A stretch of DNA of 64,000 nucleotides from Symbiodinium natans (lineage: Eukaryota > Sar > Dinophyceae > Suessiales > Symbiodiniaceae). Position 1 is the first letter of the stretch. Each line of letters starts with the position of its first letter. The stretch covers positions 62,001 through 126,000 of the forward strand of contig CAJNDS010002363.1 in assembly GCA_905221605.1 (NCBI GenBank), in the 5' to 3' direction. Made by a program: the position numbers and the translations under genes. Below are positions 19,579 to 29,742 of the stretch, piece by piece. The notes under the pieces are model-generated. The model did no database searches, had not been told where the DNA came from, and saw only the letters and a list, made by a program, of their open reading frames with translations.

Positions 19579-19712
19579 GGGGTTTAGGGCTTAGGGTTTA
19601 GGTTTAGGGTTAAGGGTTTAGGGTTTAGGGTTGAGGGTTTAGGGTTTAGGGGTTGAGGGTTTATAGGGTTTAAGGGGGTTTCGGGTTTGGGGTTTAAGGA
19701 GCAGGGATAGGG
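19579..19712 (+). repeat. Telomere-like tract, G strand, degenerate
   Basis: TTTAGGG, TTGAGGG and TTTAAGGG units. Confidence 0.85.
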
Positions 19713-20009
19713 TTTATGCAGTTCGGGGCTCTTGGCCGCAGAGAGCACCACACCCCATCACGAGACTCAGTTTACAAGCAGTTTCTGAGGTATACCCAGC
19801 AAGTGAATAACCCTGAAACCACGCCCCCCCCCCCCCCCCCCCCCCCGCACCACCCCGCCAAACCAAAACACGTGCGCACAGAGACACAGTTATTGCAGTT
19901 CTTGAGTGAACCATATAGCAGCCCTATGCACCTGACTGGGTTGGCCCTTAATCTGAATCCCCACAAACCCAATTTAGGGTTTAGGGTTTAGGGTTTAGGG
20001 TTTGCTCGA

Positions 20010-20465
20010 ACGAGCCAAAACACCTTGAAGAACAAAGGGCAGACCAGACAGCGGGCGTCAAGGCATTTGTACAGCAATGTTTGGGGCGCACCCGAAACCT
20101 TAAGCTCCCAATCCTGGTACACCAGGGCTCTCTCAAGTGCCTGGCATAAGTCAACGGAAGAAACCTGCCAACACTGGCATGGCAGTACTGTAAAAAAAAA
20201 CTAAACCCAAAACCCTTTTTCCGCAGATGACCTCTTCCTTCCGGTCTTACACTAGTCACCAGGCAGCAGCTCGCCCCTATTAGCAAACCGTGGCATGCAG
20301 CCCAAGCATGTCAAGGACAACTCTTGTCCTTCAGAAACCACGCCCTGGGCACAAGGTTACCCACAAGAAGCGGTTTCGGGTGTAGGGTTAAGGGCCATGT
20401 TTACCTGGCTCTGTCCGGCTGTGCAGGAATCCCATATACCGCACTGCAACCAGCTCGCTTCGACA
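20010..20465. other. Unique spacer
   Basis: No recognisable gene; short frames on both strands only. Confidence 0.35.
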
Positions 20466-20467
20466 GT

Positions 20468-20582
20468 AGACTTGGAGGTTCATGCGTACTTATGAGTAGG
20501 TTTCTATGTAAGGTAACTATGGCTGTAACCTGATTCAGGGTACTTATAACCCTACTTATTGATGCCCATGAAGCTTCAAGTA
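20468..20582. mobile_element. MITE-A copy (A2 type)
   Basis: Left end GACTTGGAGGTTCATGCGTA, core AAGGTAACTATGGCTGTAAC, right end GCCCATGAAGCTTCAAGTAC. Confidence 0.82.
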
Positions 20583-21021
20583 CCCAATCTAACCGGGAAC
20601 ACTGCACCGAAGAGGATAACTTGATTCGGCTGCGGCACCCAGGAGGTCGACCTCACAGAAATGGCCAGGTGGCTTTGGTTTAGGGTTTAAGGTTTAGGGT
20701 TTAGGGTTGAGGGTTTAGGGTTTAGGGCAAGTTTAGGGAAAAGGGAAATGGACTTCGGGCCGTCGGGGGTTGGAACAAGAGCTTGCAGCAAACTGGTAGG
20801 ACCTTGCACCGCTTGCATTGTCAAGACGTTGCACGAGCCGTCGTTCCTCATAACCCCTGAACCCTAAATATCCCTAAACCCTAAGCCAACCCATTTCACT
20901 CCAGGAGTTGAGATCCCAAACCCAGGAAATCCAGAACATATTTCAACACTCAACCCTTTCCTGAAGTTCTTCGTTGGTAAGACTGCTAAATGACCCTGGA
21001 CACACCTCTTTGGCAGTCCAG

Positions 21022-21150
21022 CAAGTGGCCGAATAATAAGGCGACCCTTTTTGGTGATGGTTACTTTGGCAAGGGCCCTTAACCCTAAACCTCTAAACCC
21101 CCAAAACCCAGAACATTGCAAATACGGCACTGCTGGGCTACACAAACACC
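21022..21150. mobile_element. MITE-C copy carrying C-strand telomere-like units
   Basis: AATAATAAGGCGACCCTTTT and GGTTACTTT match family C; the right end ACTGCTGGGCTAC is kept. Between them, at about 21080-21110, are CCCTAAA-type units not present at 7709 or 44612. Confidence 0.55.
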
Positions 21151-21209
21151 CGAAACCTGGGCTCCCTACCCCGCCAGAGCCGCCCGCGTTGCTTGGGGCC
21201 TGCGGTTGG

Positions 21210-21322
21210 GTTAAGGGTGTAGGGCGTAGGGTGTAGGGTGTTGTAAGGTGTAGGGTGTAGGGTGTAGCTAGGGTGTAGGGTTTAGGGTTTAGGGTTTAGG
21301 GTTTAGGGTTTAGGGTTAGGGT
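21210..21322 (+). repeat. Telomere-like tract with TGTAGGG block
   Basis: About ten TGTAGGG units followed by perfect TTTAGGG units. Confidence 0.92.
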
Positions 21323-21721
21323 CCTGTCCTTCCGGGGGCCTAATCATGGGGGTCCTTATAGGGGCTCGAGTAACCTACCAGGTGAGGGTTTTTGAAGCCT
21401 TCGGGTTTTCGGGTTTCGGGTTTAGGTTTTAGTTTCTGGTACTACCCGCATGGAGGTTCATGGGCAGCCGGCAGCAGTGTTGCAGATACTATAGAAAAGG
21501 CTACATGCAGCTAGAGCTCGACTTCTCCGACTACCCTCCTCATATCTACCCTGACCCTACACCCTACACCCTACACCCTAAACCCAATGCAGGTTGGGGG
21601 GATGAGGGTTTTGGGCAGGTCTCACACTGGCAAGACTCTCTGAAACAAAGCAAAGCACCCTGCGAACCCGAAATCTACATAAATTCTACGACGAAGCAAT
21701 ACAGACTTGGTCTACAAACCC

Positions 21722-21797
21722 CGTGAACAAATATTCCTAAATTAGGATCCTCTTCAGCCCAATAAGGCGGAAACAAAAACATCTCCCACGAGCCTAC
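21722..21797. repeat. Dispersed repeat family O copy
   Basis: GAACAAATATTCCTAAAT, then ATCCTCTT and CCCAATAAGG; same order as at 3642 and 23682. Confidence 0.6.
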
Positions 21798-21831
21798 GCA
21801 GCTTCAGTAAACCCGGAACCTGGATGCCTTT

Positions 21832-21930
21832 GCAACCCTAAGCCCTAAACCTTCAACCCAAAATCTTAAACCCTAAACCTTAAACCGTAAACCCTGAACC
21901 CTAAAACCTATTATAAACACCCTAAATCCC
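21832..21930 (-). repeat. Degenerate telomere-like tract, C strand
   Basis: CCCTAAA, CCTTAAA and CCGTAAA variants. Confidence 0.75.
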
Positions 21931-22047
21931 AGACCCTGCGGTGCACTGGGCCTCTCCCAGCAAGTCTGGCAGCTCAGCAGGGCCACCGAGTCCCAGCCGC
22001 GCAAGTAGTGGGGCCGCGACGGCCTCTAACGACATTCTCTTTTTTGG

Positions 22048-22125
22048 GTTCAGGGTTTCGGGTTTAGGCTTAGGGCTTAGGGTTTGGGGTTTAGAGTTTA
22101 GGGTTAGGGTTCAGGGTTGAGGGTA
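22048..22125 (+). repeat. Telomere-like tract, G strand
   Basis: Degenerate TTCAGGG, CTTAGGG and TTTAGGG units. Confidence 0.8.
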
Positions 22126-22267
22126 CCCTACTTGTGACTGCCCTAAACCCGAAAAGTCCGGACGCACTGGCACCTGGTGCTTGACGTTTGACTTCAGGGA
22201 CAAGAACTCCTCGCTGACGTTGTCCTGACGATTGGGCTCGCCTATGTCCCAAAATAAGCTATAGGAG

Positions 22268-22362
22268 TTCATAAAGCGGGTACCCCTTTTTTGTGCGCAC
22301 CAGGGTTTATAAGGGAACCGAAGGCAGCAAAGGAGATAAGGAACCACTCTGGGTCCTAGTTG
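22268..22362. mobile_element. MITE-D-related copy, degenerate
   Basis: GGGTACCCCTTTTTTG, TTATAAGGGAACCGAAGGC and ACTCTGGGTCCTAG. Confidence 0.55.
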
Positions 22363-22419
22363 CTTGGTGAAGCCGGGATTTGGGCATTTTTTGGGCTTCT
22401 ACAACACCAGAGCAGCCGC

Positions 22420-22549
22420 CTACTTGGAGGAATCATGGGAACTTATGACCCCAATTGTAAGTCTACTATAACATGCTTAGAGGACTTAGGGGGACTAAGG
22501 AGGCTTATAAGTGCAGCTAGAATTGGGGGGTATAAGTAACCTGAACCCG
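22420..22549. mobile_element. MITE-A copy (A1 type)
   Basis: Starts CTACTTGGAGGAATCATGGG; interior CTTAGAGGACTTAGGGGG; right end TATAAGTAACCTGAACCC. Confidence 0.85.
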
Positions 22550-22663
22550 TTATGGCGCAACTTCCAGAAGTAGCAGGGTCCTTCACCTGCTTGACGGCCT
22601 CCTTCATCATGGCGCTGTCTTGCCTCAGCATTCCCCCGAATTCCCCCTGCATGCTGCTGATCG

Positions 22664-22807
22664 CGGGGGCACCCTCGAGAATGCAGCCCTTAACCGGGAT
22701 TATAGTACCCCCGATGATAATCCCTAAACCCTAAACCCTAAACCCTAGACCCTAAACCCTAAACCCTAAACCCTACTGAGGACTGCTAGTATAAGGGGGA
22801 ACATCCA
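22664..22807. mobile_element. MITE-B copy interrupted by a telomere-like tract
   Basis: Left half CCCTTAACCGGGATTATAGT to GATGATAATCCC; right half TGAGGACTGCTAGTATAAGG then GGGAACATCC. In the uninterrupted copy at 46343 these halves join as GATAATCCCTTTTGAGGACT. Here about 50 bp of CCCTAAA units lie between. Confidence 0.85.
22722..22776 (-). repeat. Telomere-like tract inside MITE-B
   Basis: Seven CCCTAAA-type units (one CCCTAGA). The left join uses the element's own ATCCCT. Confidence 0.93.
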
Positions 22808-22809
22808 AA

Positions 22810-23200
22810 CATATGACCCACACCGGCGGGTGGAAGTGACGTGTGAACTTTGACTCCACCCACACCCGAGCCTTCCGTGTGCTCCTCTTCTCCCCTGCCC
22901 CCATTACGTCCGTATACAAAAGAAGAGTCTTAGTGTCTTCCGATTACGCCATCACTGTACTATCATAATTCAATTGTTCTTGCGTATGCCACCTCTAGCC
23001 CGAAACTCGAATAAACTGGAAATGCCAGACGATACTTGGAAACCGGACTGAAGATTCGAGTTTGTACTCCCGTACATGTAAACAAATGTTGCTCCAACAG
23101 CCCTAGGTCAAACATTTCGCTTTTCGGCAAACAAAGGAAACCAAACCAGTGCAAATCTCTACTGTTTCGGAAGGATCACCGCACTTCACCCTGCTTCAAG
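22810..23200. other. Unique spacer
   Basis: Short opposing frames, none recognisable. Confidence 0.35.
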
Positions 23201-23451
23201 AACCCTAAAGCCTACACCCCCAAACCCTGAACCCTTGCAAAAGGGGCCAAAAACGGACCAGGGGTTTAAAGGGGGTTCTGGGTCAGCCCTCAAAGGGTTT
23301 CAGCTCAACAACCCGTGGGGTTCATGGTGCTTTGACTGTTTGAGGGGCCCTAAAGTCCCCTCACCTTCCCAGACCCCTGGGAGGATCCGAAAAGTAGATC
23401 CTCTTAAGGGTGCCGAAGAATGACCAATTAGCAGTACAGGGTACTTTTTCA

Positions 23452-23490
23452 TTTTTTTTTTTTTTTTTTTTTGGGGGGGGGGGGGGGGGG
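23452..23490. repeat. Poly(T)-poly(G) compound tract, MITE-G-like end
   Basis: 21 T then 18 G, preceded by TTTTTCA and followed by TGGTTCT. The same words surround T6G6 at the MITE-G end at 53201-53224. Confidence 0.75.
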
Positions 23491-23681
23491 TGGTTCTACT
23501 TTTTGGGTCCTGCCAGGGGTCTGGGTTCTGGTCTTTGACCCAGGTCTGCCCCCTTGAACCCTTTTTTTCAAAAACTGCTAGGGGTTTAGGGCTTAGGGTT
23601 GAGGATTCAGGGTTTAGACCCCAAGGGCTTGCATCTTGGCGGCGCTTTCTCAGTTCTCTCGTAACTGTGACCCTAAACTAG

Positions 23682-23767
23682 GATGTCCCGTAAAATCCTC
23701 CGAAAAAATATTCCTGAAGATGATCCTCTTAAAACCCAACAAGGGAAAGTATAAACATGTCCCCCTA
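23682..23767. repeat. Dispersed repeat family O copy
   Basis: GAAAAAATATTCCTGAAGAT, CCTCTTAAAACCCAAC and ACATGTCCCC as at 3642. Confidence 0.65.
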
Positions 23768-24048
23768 GTGAAGATGATGGCGTACAGGCCCTTTTCACTT
23801 CAGTCTCTTGGCTTGGAGGCAGCGTAAGGCTGACTCTTCGCTTGCAGCCCCATGTTTTGGGGGGGCACCGGGGGGGGGGGGGGGGGGTTGGGGTTCAGGT
23901 TTAGGCTCGATGCGATATGTTATGTATTCCTTAACATTATCTTCTTGTATTCTAGATATGTGCAACACGACCTACACGCTTGTGGAAGCGGGTCACAGCA
24001 CGATCGCCCTAGTCTTCGCCTTCTGCCACTGTAGACCCTACACCTTCT

Positions 24049-24133
24049 TAGGGCTTTGGCCCTAAACCCCAAACCCTAAACCCTAAATACCCTAAATACC
24101 CCAAACCCTAAACCCGAAAAAAACCTAAACCCT
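24049..24133 (-). repeat. Telomere-like tract, C strand
   Basis: CCCTAAA with CCCTAAATA and CCCCAAA variants. Confidence 0.85.
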
Positions 24134-24381
24134 GTTGGGGTTCCGGGTGCTCCAAGGGCAGATGCGGCAAAGTGGCGTCTTCATTGCATCGGTAAGCCTC
24201 GGTGCTGGAGGAAGCTTCCCCAAAGCCGCCTCGACCATAAACCCGAAAAGCCAAAAACTCCAAACCCGAAACCCCTAAACCCTGCACAGCCCTGCTAGAA
24301 CTGAAACGCTCTGTCCTGGTTTCGGAGGCTCGGGCTTACGAGGGCTTAGGGTTGAGGGGTTCGGCGGTGCCTCAGGCAGTA

Positions 24382-24495
24382 TACTAGACCCGGGAGTAAC
24401 CTAGGAATAAAAAGGGTGCCCTGTTTGGTTCAGGGGATTTTAAGGGAACCCCAACCCTAAAACGAGGAAATAAGGGCCTACTCCCGGTCCTAGTA
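24382..24495. mobile_element. MITE-D-related copy, best of its subfamily
   Basis: TACTAGACCCGGGAGTAACC at the left and, inverted from the right, TACTAGGACCGGGAGTAGGC: TIRs of about 19 bp with one or two mismatches. Confidence 0.85.
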
Positions 24496-24635
24496 TAGGT
24501 AGTCGGCACTCTAAGATCGGAAGGCTCTGGGCTGTACAGGCGACACCTATATACCCTCAAAAAGGGCACAGAACAGCATTTTGAAGTGGCTTGCCCCTGT
24601 TCTTGTGTTCTTTAGGATACCCAAAGCCCTACGCG

Positions 24636-24735
24636 CTATAAACCCTTAAACCCTCAACCTCAACCCCTAAACCCTAGACCCCAAAACGCGCTGAACCCTA
24701 AACCTTAAACCCATACACCCTACACTCCTGAACCT
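24636..24735 (-). repeat. Degenerate telomere-like tract, C strand
   Basis: CCCTTAAA, CCCTCAA and CCCTAAA units. Confidence 0.75.
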
Positions 24736-24937
24736 TAAACTGCAATTTGCTAAAGAACCCCCACAAAATGAAAGGTAAATCCCTATGTTACCTTTATAAG
24801 GGAAGGATCTCATTTTTCGGAGTTTTACATAGTAGTAAACATACACTCCCGGTTCCAAGCTACCAAAACTGTTGATCACCGAAAACCCTTCAAGGCACTC
24901 AAGCTCCGTGAAAAAAGGAAGCCCTGCTTCCTTAATG

Positions 24938-25036
24938 CCCTAAACCCAAAAGCCAAAAGCCAGAAGCCAAAACCCTAAACCCTAAACCCTAAACCCTAAA
25001 CCCCAAACCCTAAACCCTAAACCCTAAACCCTAAAC
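24938..25036 (-). repeat. Telomere-like tract, C strand
   Basis: Degenerate left part, then about nine CCCTAAA units. Confidence 0.92.
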
Positions 25037-25130
25037 GCCGCGCAAGCGGCTTCAGAAGCCGCAGGATGCCCTCGTCCGCTGTGGCCCCGCCATCCAGGCC
25101 CAAGTAGAGGCGTCGGACCTCTGAAGCTGG

Positions 25131-25203
25131 GTTTAGGGTTTAGGGTTTAGGGTTTAGGGTTTAGGGTTTAGGGTTTAGGGTTTAGGGTTTAGGGTTTAGG
25201 GCT
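25131..25203 (+). repeat. Telomere-like tract, G strand
   Basis: Ten perfect TTTAGGG units, followed within 15 bp by a C-strand tract. Confidence 0.94.
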
Positions 25204-25735
25204 ACTTGAGAGCTAAACCCTAAACCCCTTAAGCCCTCAACCCTAAAACCCTTTAGATGGGGTAACTACGGTGTAGCATAAGAATCCCCCAGAAAGGGAT
25301 CGTTTGAATCCTAAACCCACCCTAAACCCTAAAGCCTCAACCCTAGACACTGGTGAGTTCATTGCGTAGTTCAAGGGTTTCTGGGTTTGGGGTCCAGTGC
25401 TTTGAGGGCTTTAGAGCTTTGATGTTTAGGCATTCGCTGGGTCTGGGGGTTTAGGGGTCTCAGGCTTCGGGGGTTCGAGTGGTTCGGGTTTCGGGCTTAG
25501 GGCTTCGGAAGTAGTTGGCTTCAGAGTTCTGGGGTGAGGGGTCGGTTGGGGGCTTCTCCACGAACTTGTAGAGGGACCCTAAACCCTAAACCCTAAACCC
25601 TAAACCCCAAACCCTCTCTGAGAGCATTGCTCCAAGTGCACTCCTCGCCTGTCATCGTGCGAAGGTGCTCTGGCGTAGTGATGTGAAGCCTCGCCACCCG
25701 CCTACCTCTAGAGCCTCGTAATTGGGACTTACATA

Positions 25736-25797
25736 ACCCTAAACCCTAAACCCTAAACCCTAAACCCTAAACCCTAAACCCTAAACCCTAAACTTTA
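25736..25797 (-). repeat. Telomere-like tract, C strand
   Basis: Eight perfect CCCTAAA units. Confidence 0.94.
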
Positions 25798-25909
25798 CGA
25801 AGCCTTACACCTGGACAGCTGAGGCTGCCGCTCGGTCGCACACCATCTCTGCCAGCTGTGCGGCCGACACCTCTACTTCAAGGAGAAGGGGAGGGGCCTC
25901 GGGCTTAAG

Positions 25910-25994
25910 TAGGGTTTAGGGTTTTAGGGTTTAGGGTTTTAGGGTTTAGGGGCTTCGGGCTAAGGGCTTAAGTAGGGTTTGGGGATCAGGGTTT
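25910..25994 (+). repeat. Telomere-like tract, G strand
   Basis: TTTAGGG and TTTTAGGG units; ends exactly at an inverted-repeat element. Confidence 0.85.
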
Positions 25995-26063
25995 ACTGGG
26001 TCCTGGCTGGGGGAATATTTATATGACAACAAGAATGTAAACTTAAAGCCAACAAGGACCCAG
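25995..26063. mobile_element. Small foldback element within a telomere-like tract
   Basis: ACTGGGTCCTGGCTGG at the left and CCAACAAGGACCCAGT at the right are near-perfect inverts; GGGTTT precedes and TTAGGG follows. Confidence 0.65.
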
Positions 26064-26076
26064 TTTAGGGTTCATG

Positions 26077-26113
26077 TTTTTTTTTTTTTTTTTTTTTTGG
26101 GGGGGGGGGGGGG
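26077..26113. repeat. Poly(T)-poly(G) compound tract
   Basis: 22 T then 15 G, flanked by CATG and CTTGATG, close to ATG and CTTAAGC around the tract at 35094. Confidence 0.8.
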
Positions 26114-26292
26114 CTTGATGTGGGCTTGCGGGGTACGGTAGGGGTAAGGTTTAGGGCCGGGTTTTGGAGATTCTGTTTAACGGGGCCTTGTGGGCAGTGG
26201 ACAAGCAACATTGGGATGCTACATGTGCCCGGACTGGCAGTCAGGGTGGGAGCTTTGGGATGATAACGGTTTCGGGTTGAGGGCTGAGGGTT

Positions 26293-26378
26293 ACCCTAAA
26301 CCCTAAACCCTAAACCCTAAGCCCTAAACCCTAAACCCTAAACCCTAAACCCTAAACCCTAAACCCTAAACCCTAAGC
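26293..26378 (-). repeat. Telomere-like tract, C strand
   Basis: About 12 CCCTAAA units with one CCCTAAG. Confidence 0.94.
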
Positions 26379-26582
26379 CTTTTGCAAGGGCTTCAGGCCC
26401 ATGTAAGCTCAAGGGCCCAAAGCCCGCAGTTGAGTCTTTTTCAAAGGGTCATACACAGCCCACGGCTAACACACCTTACCCAAACGAAGGAGCGAAGAGT
26501 TGGGGTTTAGGGTTTTTATAACCCTTCAATTCAACTTTATGTGGGTCTCATCTTCGGCACGGGGCTGCTGGGGTGGGGAAGT

Positions 26583-26685
26583 ATACTTGGAGGTTCATGG
26601 GTACCTATAGCCCCAGGTGTAAGTCTACTTCTAACCTACTTACAAGACTTAGTCACTTAGGGGGCTTTCCTGAACCTCCAAGTAA
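26583..26685. mobile_element. MITE-A copy (A1 type, shortened)
   Basis: Starts TACTTGGAGGTTCATGGGTA and ends CCTGAACCTCCAAGTA. Confidence 0.88.
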
Positions 26686-26979
26686 GATTTTTCAAATTTT
26701 CTTCCCTTCCCCCTGCCCCCCGAGATGAGAAGCGCTGGACATCGGCGCCCGCAAAGACACACTTCAGCCTACAACACGATGCATGCTGCATCGGGTCCCA
26801 AACCCTAAACCCTAATTAAACCCCAAAACCCGAATCCCCTCGGCAAAGTCTTGCGGGCCAAACACGGACGTGCCCTGGAGATGGGAACTACAAGACATGG
26901 ACGCGGCCAGGCACCACAAGAACAACCCCGAGCTGCGTCCCCAAACAGCCAGAAGGTGGCATCTGCGCAGTCCAAGATC

Positions 26980-27122
26980 TGCTTGGAGGTTCATGGTACT
27001 TATTCACCAATTCTAGCTGGACTTATAACTGTACTTATAACTCTTTTAGGGCACTCAAGGGCTGGTAAGTGGCTTACAAGTACAGTTATACTTGGTTGAT
27101 AAGCACCATGAACCTCCAAGTG
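26980..27122. mobile_element. MITE-A copy (A3 subtype)
   Basis: Ends GCTTGGAGGTTCATGGTACT and, inverted, CACTTGGAGGTTCATGGTGC; interior ACAAGTACAGTTATACTTGG. Shares A3 interior with 31781. Confidence 0.88.
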
Positions 27123-27272
27123 GTGAACAAAACCACGCAAGTGGCGCTTGCCTCCCCCCACTTAAAAGCCTCATTCTGGGACTTGCTCTCCTTCTGCCTT
27201 AGCCTCACCTCTTGAATCCTCTGGGCAAGCATTACTTCGGACGCAAAGTCTCTAGAAAGCCACCACCACTCC

Positions 27273-27343
27273 ATACCCTACACCCTAAACCCTACACCCT
27301 AAACCCCAAACCCCAAACCCCAAGCCCCAAGCCCCAAACCCTG
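27273..27343 (-). repeat. Telomere-like tract, C strand, variant-rich
   Basis: CCCTACA, CCCTAAA, CCCCAAA and CCCCAAG units. Confidence 0.88.
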
Positions 27344-27446
27344 CTCTGCCCAAGCAGAGGAGATGCCCTGGAGGGCCTTGGCGGAGGCGCACTGCGAAGC
27401 TAGGCGGTCTGCGGCCTGTCTTCCGAAGCCCGACTTGGGGTTTTCT

Positions 27447-27462
27447 GTTTAGGGTTTAGGGT

Positions 27463-27508
<46 letters not shown>

Positions 27509-27512
27509 GGAC
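27447..27512 (+). repeat. Telomere-like tract with homogenised TTGAGGG block
   Basis: Two TTTAGGG units followed by seven identical TTGAGGG units. Confidence 0.93.
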
Positions 27513-27527
27513 AATTTTTGCTGGGGG

Positions 27528-27560
27528 CTACTTGAAAGTTCATGGGTACTTGCTCGTAGT
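27528..27560. mobile_element. MITE-A end fragment
   Basis: CTACTTGAAAGTTCATGGGT with no partner end. Confidence 0.6.
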
Positions 27561-27647
27561 CTTCTGAAGCCCGACCTAGGTTTTCTAGGTTGTAGAGTTT
27601 AAATTCAGGGTTTTCTTTCGGTCCCACATAGCTGGCCGAACCGCAGA

Positions 27648-27735
27648 GCTTAGGGGTTAGGGTTTTTTTTAGAGCTTCGACTCTAGGGTTTAGGGTTTAG
27701 GGTTTAGGGTTAGGGTTTCGGGTCTAGGGTTTAGA
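27648..27735 (+). repeat. Telomere-like tract, G strand
   Basis: TTTAGGG units with T-run and TTTCGGG interruptions. Confidence 0.8.
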
Positions 27736-27747
27736 TTTGCTGGGGGA

Positions 27748-27864
27748 ATCTTGAAGGTGCAAGGGTACTTGCAAGTAGGGCTATACGTAGGGTAACTATA
27801 TGGGTGTTATCCTTCTGTAGGGCCCTTAAAACGCTACTTCTAAGCACCCGTGCTCCTCCAATTA
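27748..27864. mobile_element. MITE-A copy (A2), diverged
   Basis: ATCTTGAAGGTGCAAGGGTA at the left, GTAGGGTAACTATATGGGTG inside, CACCCGTGCTCCTCCAATTA at the right. Confidence 0.7.
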
Positions 27865-27939
27865 AGCCGTCTTGGGGGGTCTGGCTTCGCGACTTTTTTG
27901 TCGGGTTTCCAACCCAGGTTCTTCGGTGGGGGTACAGTG

Positions 27940-28032
27940 TAGGGTTCTCAGGGTTTAGGGTCTGTAGGGTTTAGGGTTCTTAGGGTTTATAGGGTTTAGG
28001 TTTTAGGGTTCAGGGTCTGCAGGGTTTAGGGT
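27940..28032 (+). repeat. Degenerate telomere-like tract, G strand
   Basis: TTTAGGG units separated by TTC, TC and TA insertions. Confidence 0.75.
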
Positions 28033-28733
28033 CCAAAGTGTAGGCCTTCGGGTTCAAACGTGTCGGGTCCAGGGGTTAACGGTTTGACCCAACATCCTGT
28101 TTGGTCTAGGGTAACATCCAACTCCCCCGCCCCCCTTCCCCTCCCCCTCTCCCCTTGCGGCGGACGAGGAAAGATTGGCACCCAGCAACCCAAACCAAAC
28201 AACACGCGAAGAAACAAACCCTAAACCCTACAAACCCTATAAACCCTAAACCCTAAACAGCTCAGTAACTCCATTCTGAACCTGGTCTGCTTTTGGTTAC
28301 TTCAGACTGCGCAAAGGGGAGTGGGCCTCTGGTCCGGCGAGGACATCACCCGTGGAGATTCGCTCTACGAAGCCTGCGGCGGGGGCTCAGGGCCTATAAA
28401 GCTCAGGTACGCGAGCTCTTGGTGAGGGCCTTAGTCTGACGAGCTGAACAGGGTTTTGACGACCGCACCCCATCTTTCGCTTTTTTTGGTTTAGGGTTTA
28501 GGGGGTGGTATTTGAATTGAGAAGGTAGTCGTTGAAACAGGGACCTGCGGTGACGAGGCCGCCGAAAAGAACCCAAAGTCACTGAGTCCGCATATTCGCG
28601 GAAAGGAGAACCCTAAACCCTAAACCCTAAACCCTAAGCCAAGCCCTAAGTCCTAAACCCTCACCCTAAAGCTTAGGTGGGCATCGCCACACGAAAGAAT
28701 ACAAGTACATAAAAGGGTCCCGAATTGACCTCC

Positions 28734-28831
28734 GCTCTTGGAGGTTCATGAGTACTTATAAGCTTACTTCTCCTATCACCAAGGAAGAAAAAAGTTTAAC
28801 CTTTTTGTTCTTCCCAAAGAAGGAACTTCAT
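28734..28831. mobile_element. MITE-A left end joined to family P copy
   Basis: CTTGGAGGTTCATGAGTACT (A end) runs into GCTTACTTCTCC and AAGGAAGAAAAAAGTTTAAC (family P, as at 52811). Confidence 0.55.
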
Positions 28832-28907
28832 TCCAGGCGAGCTGTCCAAAGCCCTAGCACCTCAAGCCCGAACCCTGAACCCTACACCCTAAGCCCCCTG
28901 ATTCTGG

Positions 28908-29005
28908 CTGGTTCTTAGTAGGGAATGAGGGAATGAGGTACCCTATATAATGCCTTAAAGGGTATATGTAGGGATCTCATTCCTTCATTCCCTACTAAGA
29001 ACCAG
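28908..29005. mobile_element. MITE-E copy, intact reference
   Basis: Both ends read CTGGTTCTTAGTAGGGAATG (right end inverted); the centre is CCCTATATAATGCC with ATATGTAGGG. About 98 bp with no telomere insertion. Confidence 0.92.
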
Positions 29006-29065
29006 GGGGTTTTGTGCTCCAGGTCTAGGGTGGAGGGTTTACCCCAAAACAGGGCTCTCATGTGC

Positions 29066-29135
29066 CCAAACCCTAAACCCTAAACCCCTAAGCCCCTAAG
29101 CCCCTAAACCCCTAAACCCCTAAACCCTAAGTCCT
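29066..29135 (-). repeat. Telomere-like tract, C strand, octamers
   Basis: CCCTAAA then CCCCTAAG and CCCCTAAA units. Confidence 0.9.
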
Positions 29136-29246
29136 ACACCTGTTTGTCAAGAGACTTCGCCGGCCTCGACAACATCCCTGTGAGCCAAGGCTGCCCTGCA
29201 AGTCCCCTGCACTCTTGACAGAAGGACTAGAGCAGGCGACGCAACC

Positions 29247-29350
29247 CTTCAACCCTAAACCCCAAACCCTAAACCCTAAACCCTAAACCCCAAACCCGAA
29301 ACCCGAAACCCTAAACCCTAAACCCTAAACCCTAAACCCTAAACCCTCAG
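29247..29350 (-). repeat. Telomere-like tract, C strand
   Basis: About 14 units, mainly CCCTAAA with CCCGAAA. Confidence 0.92.
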
Positions 29351-29461
29351 CCCATCCCTTAAACCTCTCAGCTCCGAAAGCAAACCCGGCAGGAGACCTC
29401 TGGGGCCGCTGGTGCTGCTGGCCTCGTCGGGCTCAGGGATTTTTCGGGCTTGGTACGGTGG

Positions 29462-29542
29462 TTGTTTAGGGTTTAGGGTTTAGGGTTTAGGGCTAGGGTT
29501 TAGGGTTTAGGGTTTAGGGTTTAGGGCTAGGGTTTAGGCGGA
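29462..29542 (+). repeat. Telomere-like tract, G strand, with duplicated block
   Basis: A block of about four TTTAGGG units plus GGGCTAGGG occurs twice in tandem, showing block-wise duplication. Confidence 0.92.
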
Positions 29543-29742
29543 CCTAGAAAAGCAGAGGGCCCTTGGTTCAAAAACTGCCATGATGCAATGGCCGTTACTT
29601 CAGTCGCGTTCCAAAATCTGAGTAACACAGGGGGTATAGACCACCTGCAACCAGTGACTCAGTGGCAGAAGGCACTGCGCTGCGGTATCTGCTTTCCAGA
29701 TCCTCCAAACCGTTCCTCGGAAGGGACCCGAACTTAGACGCC

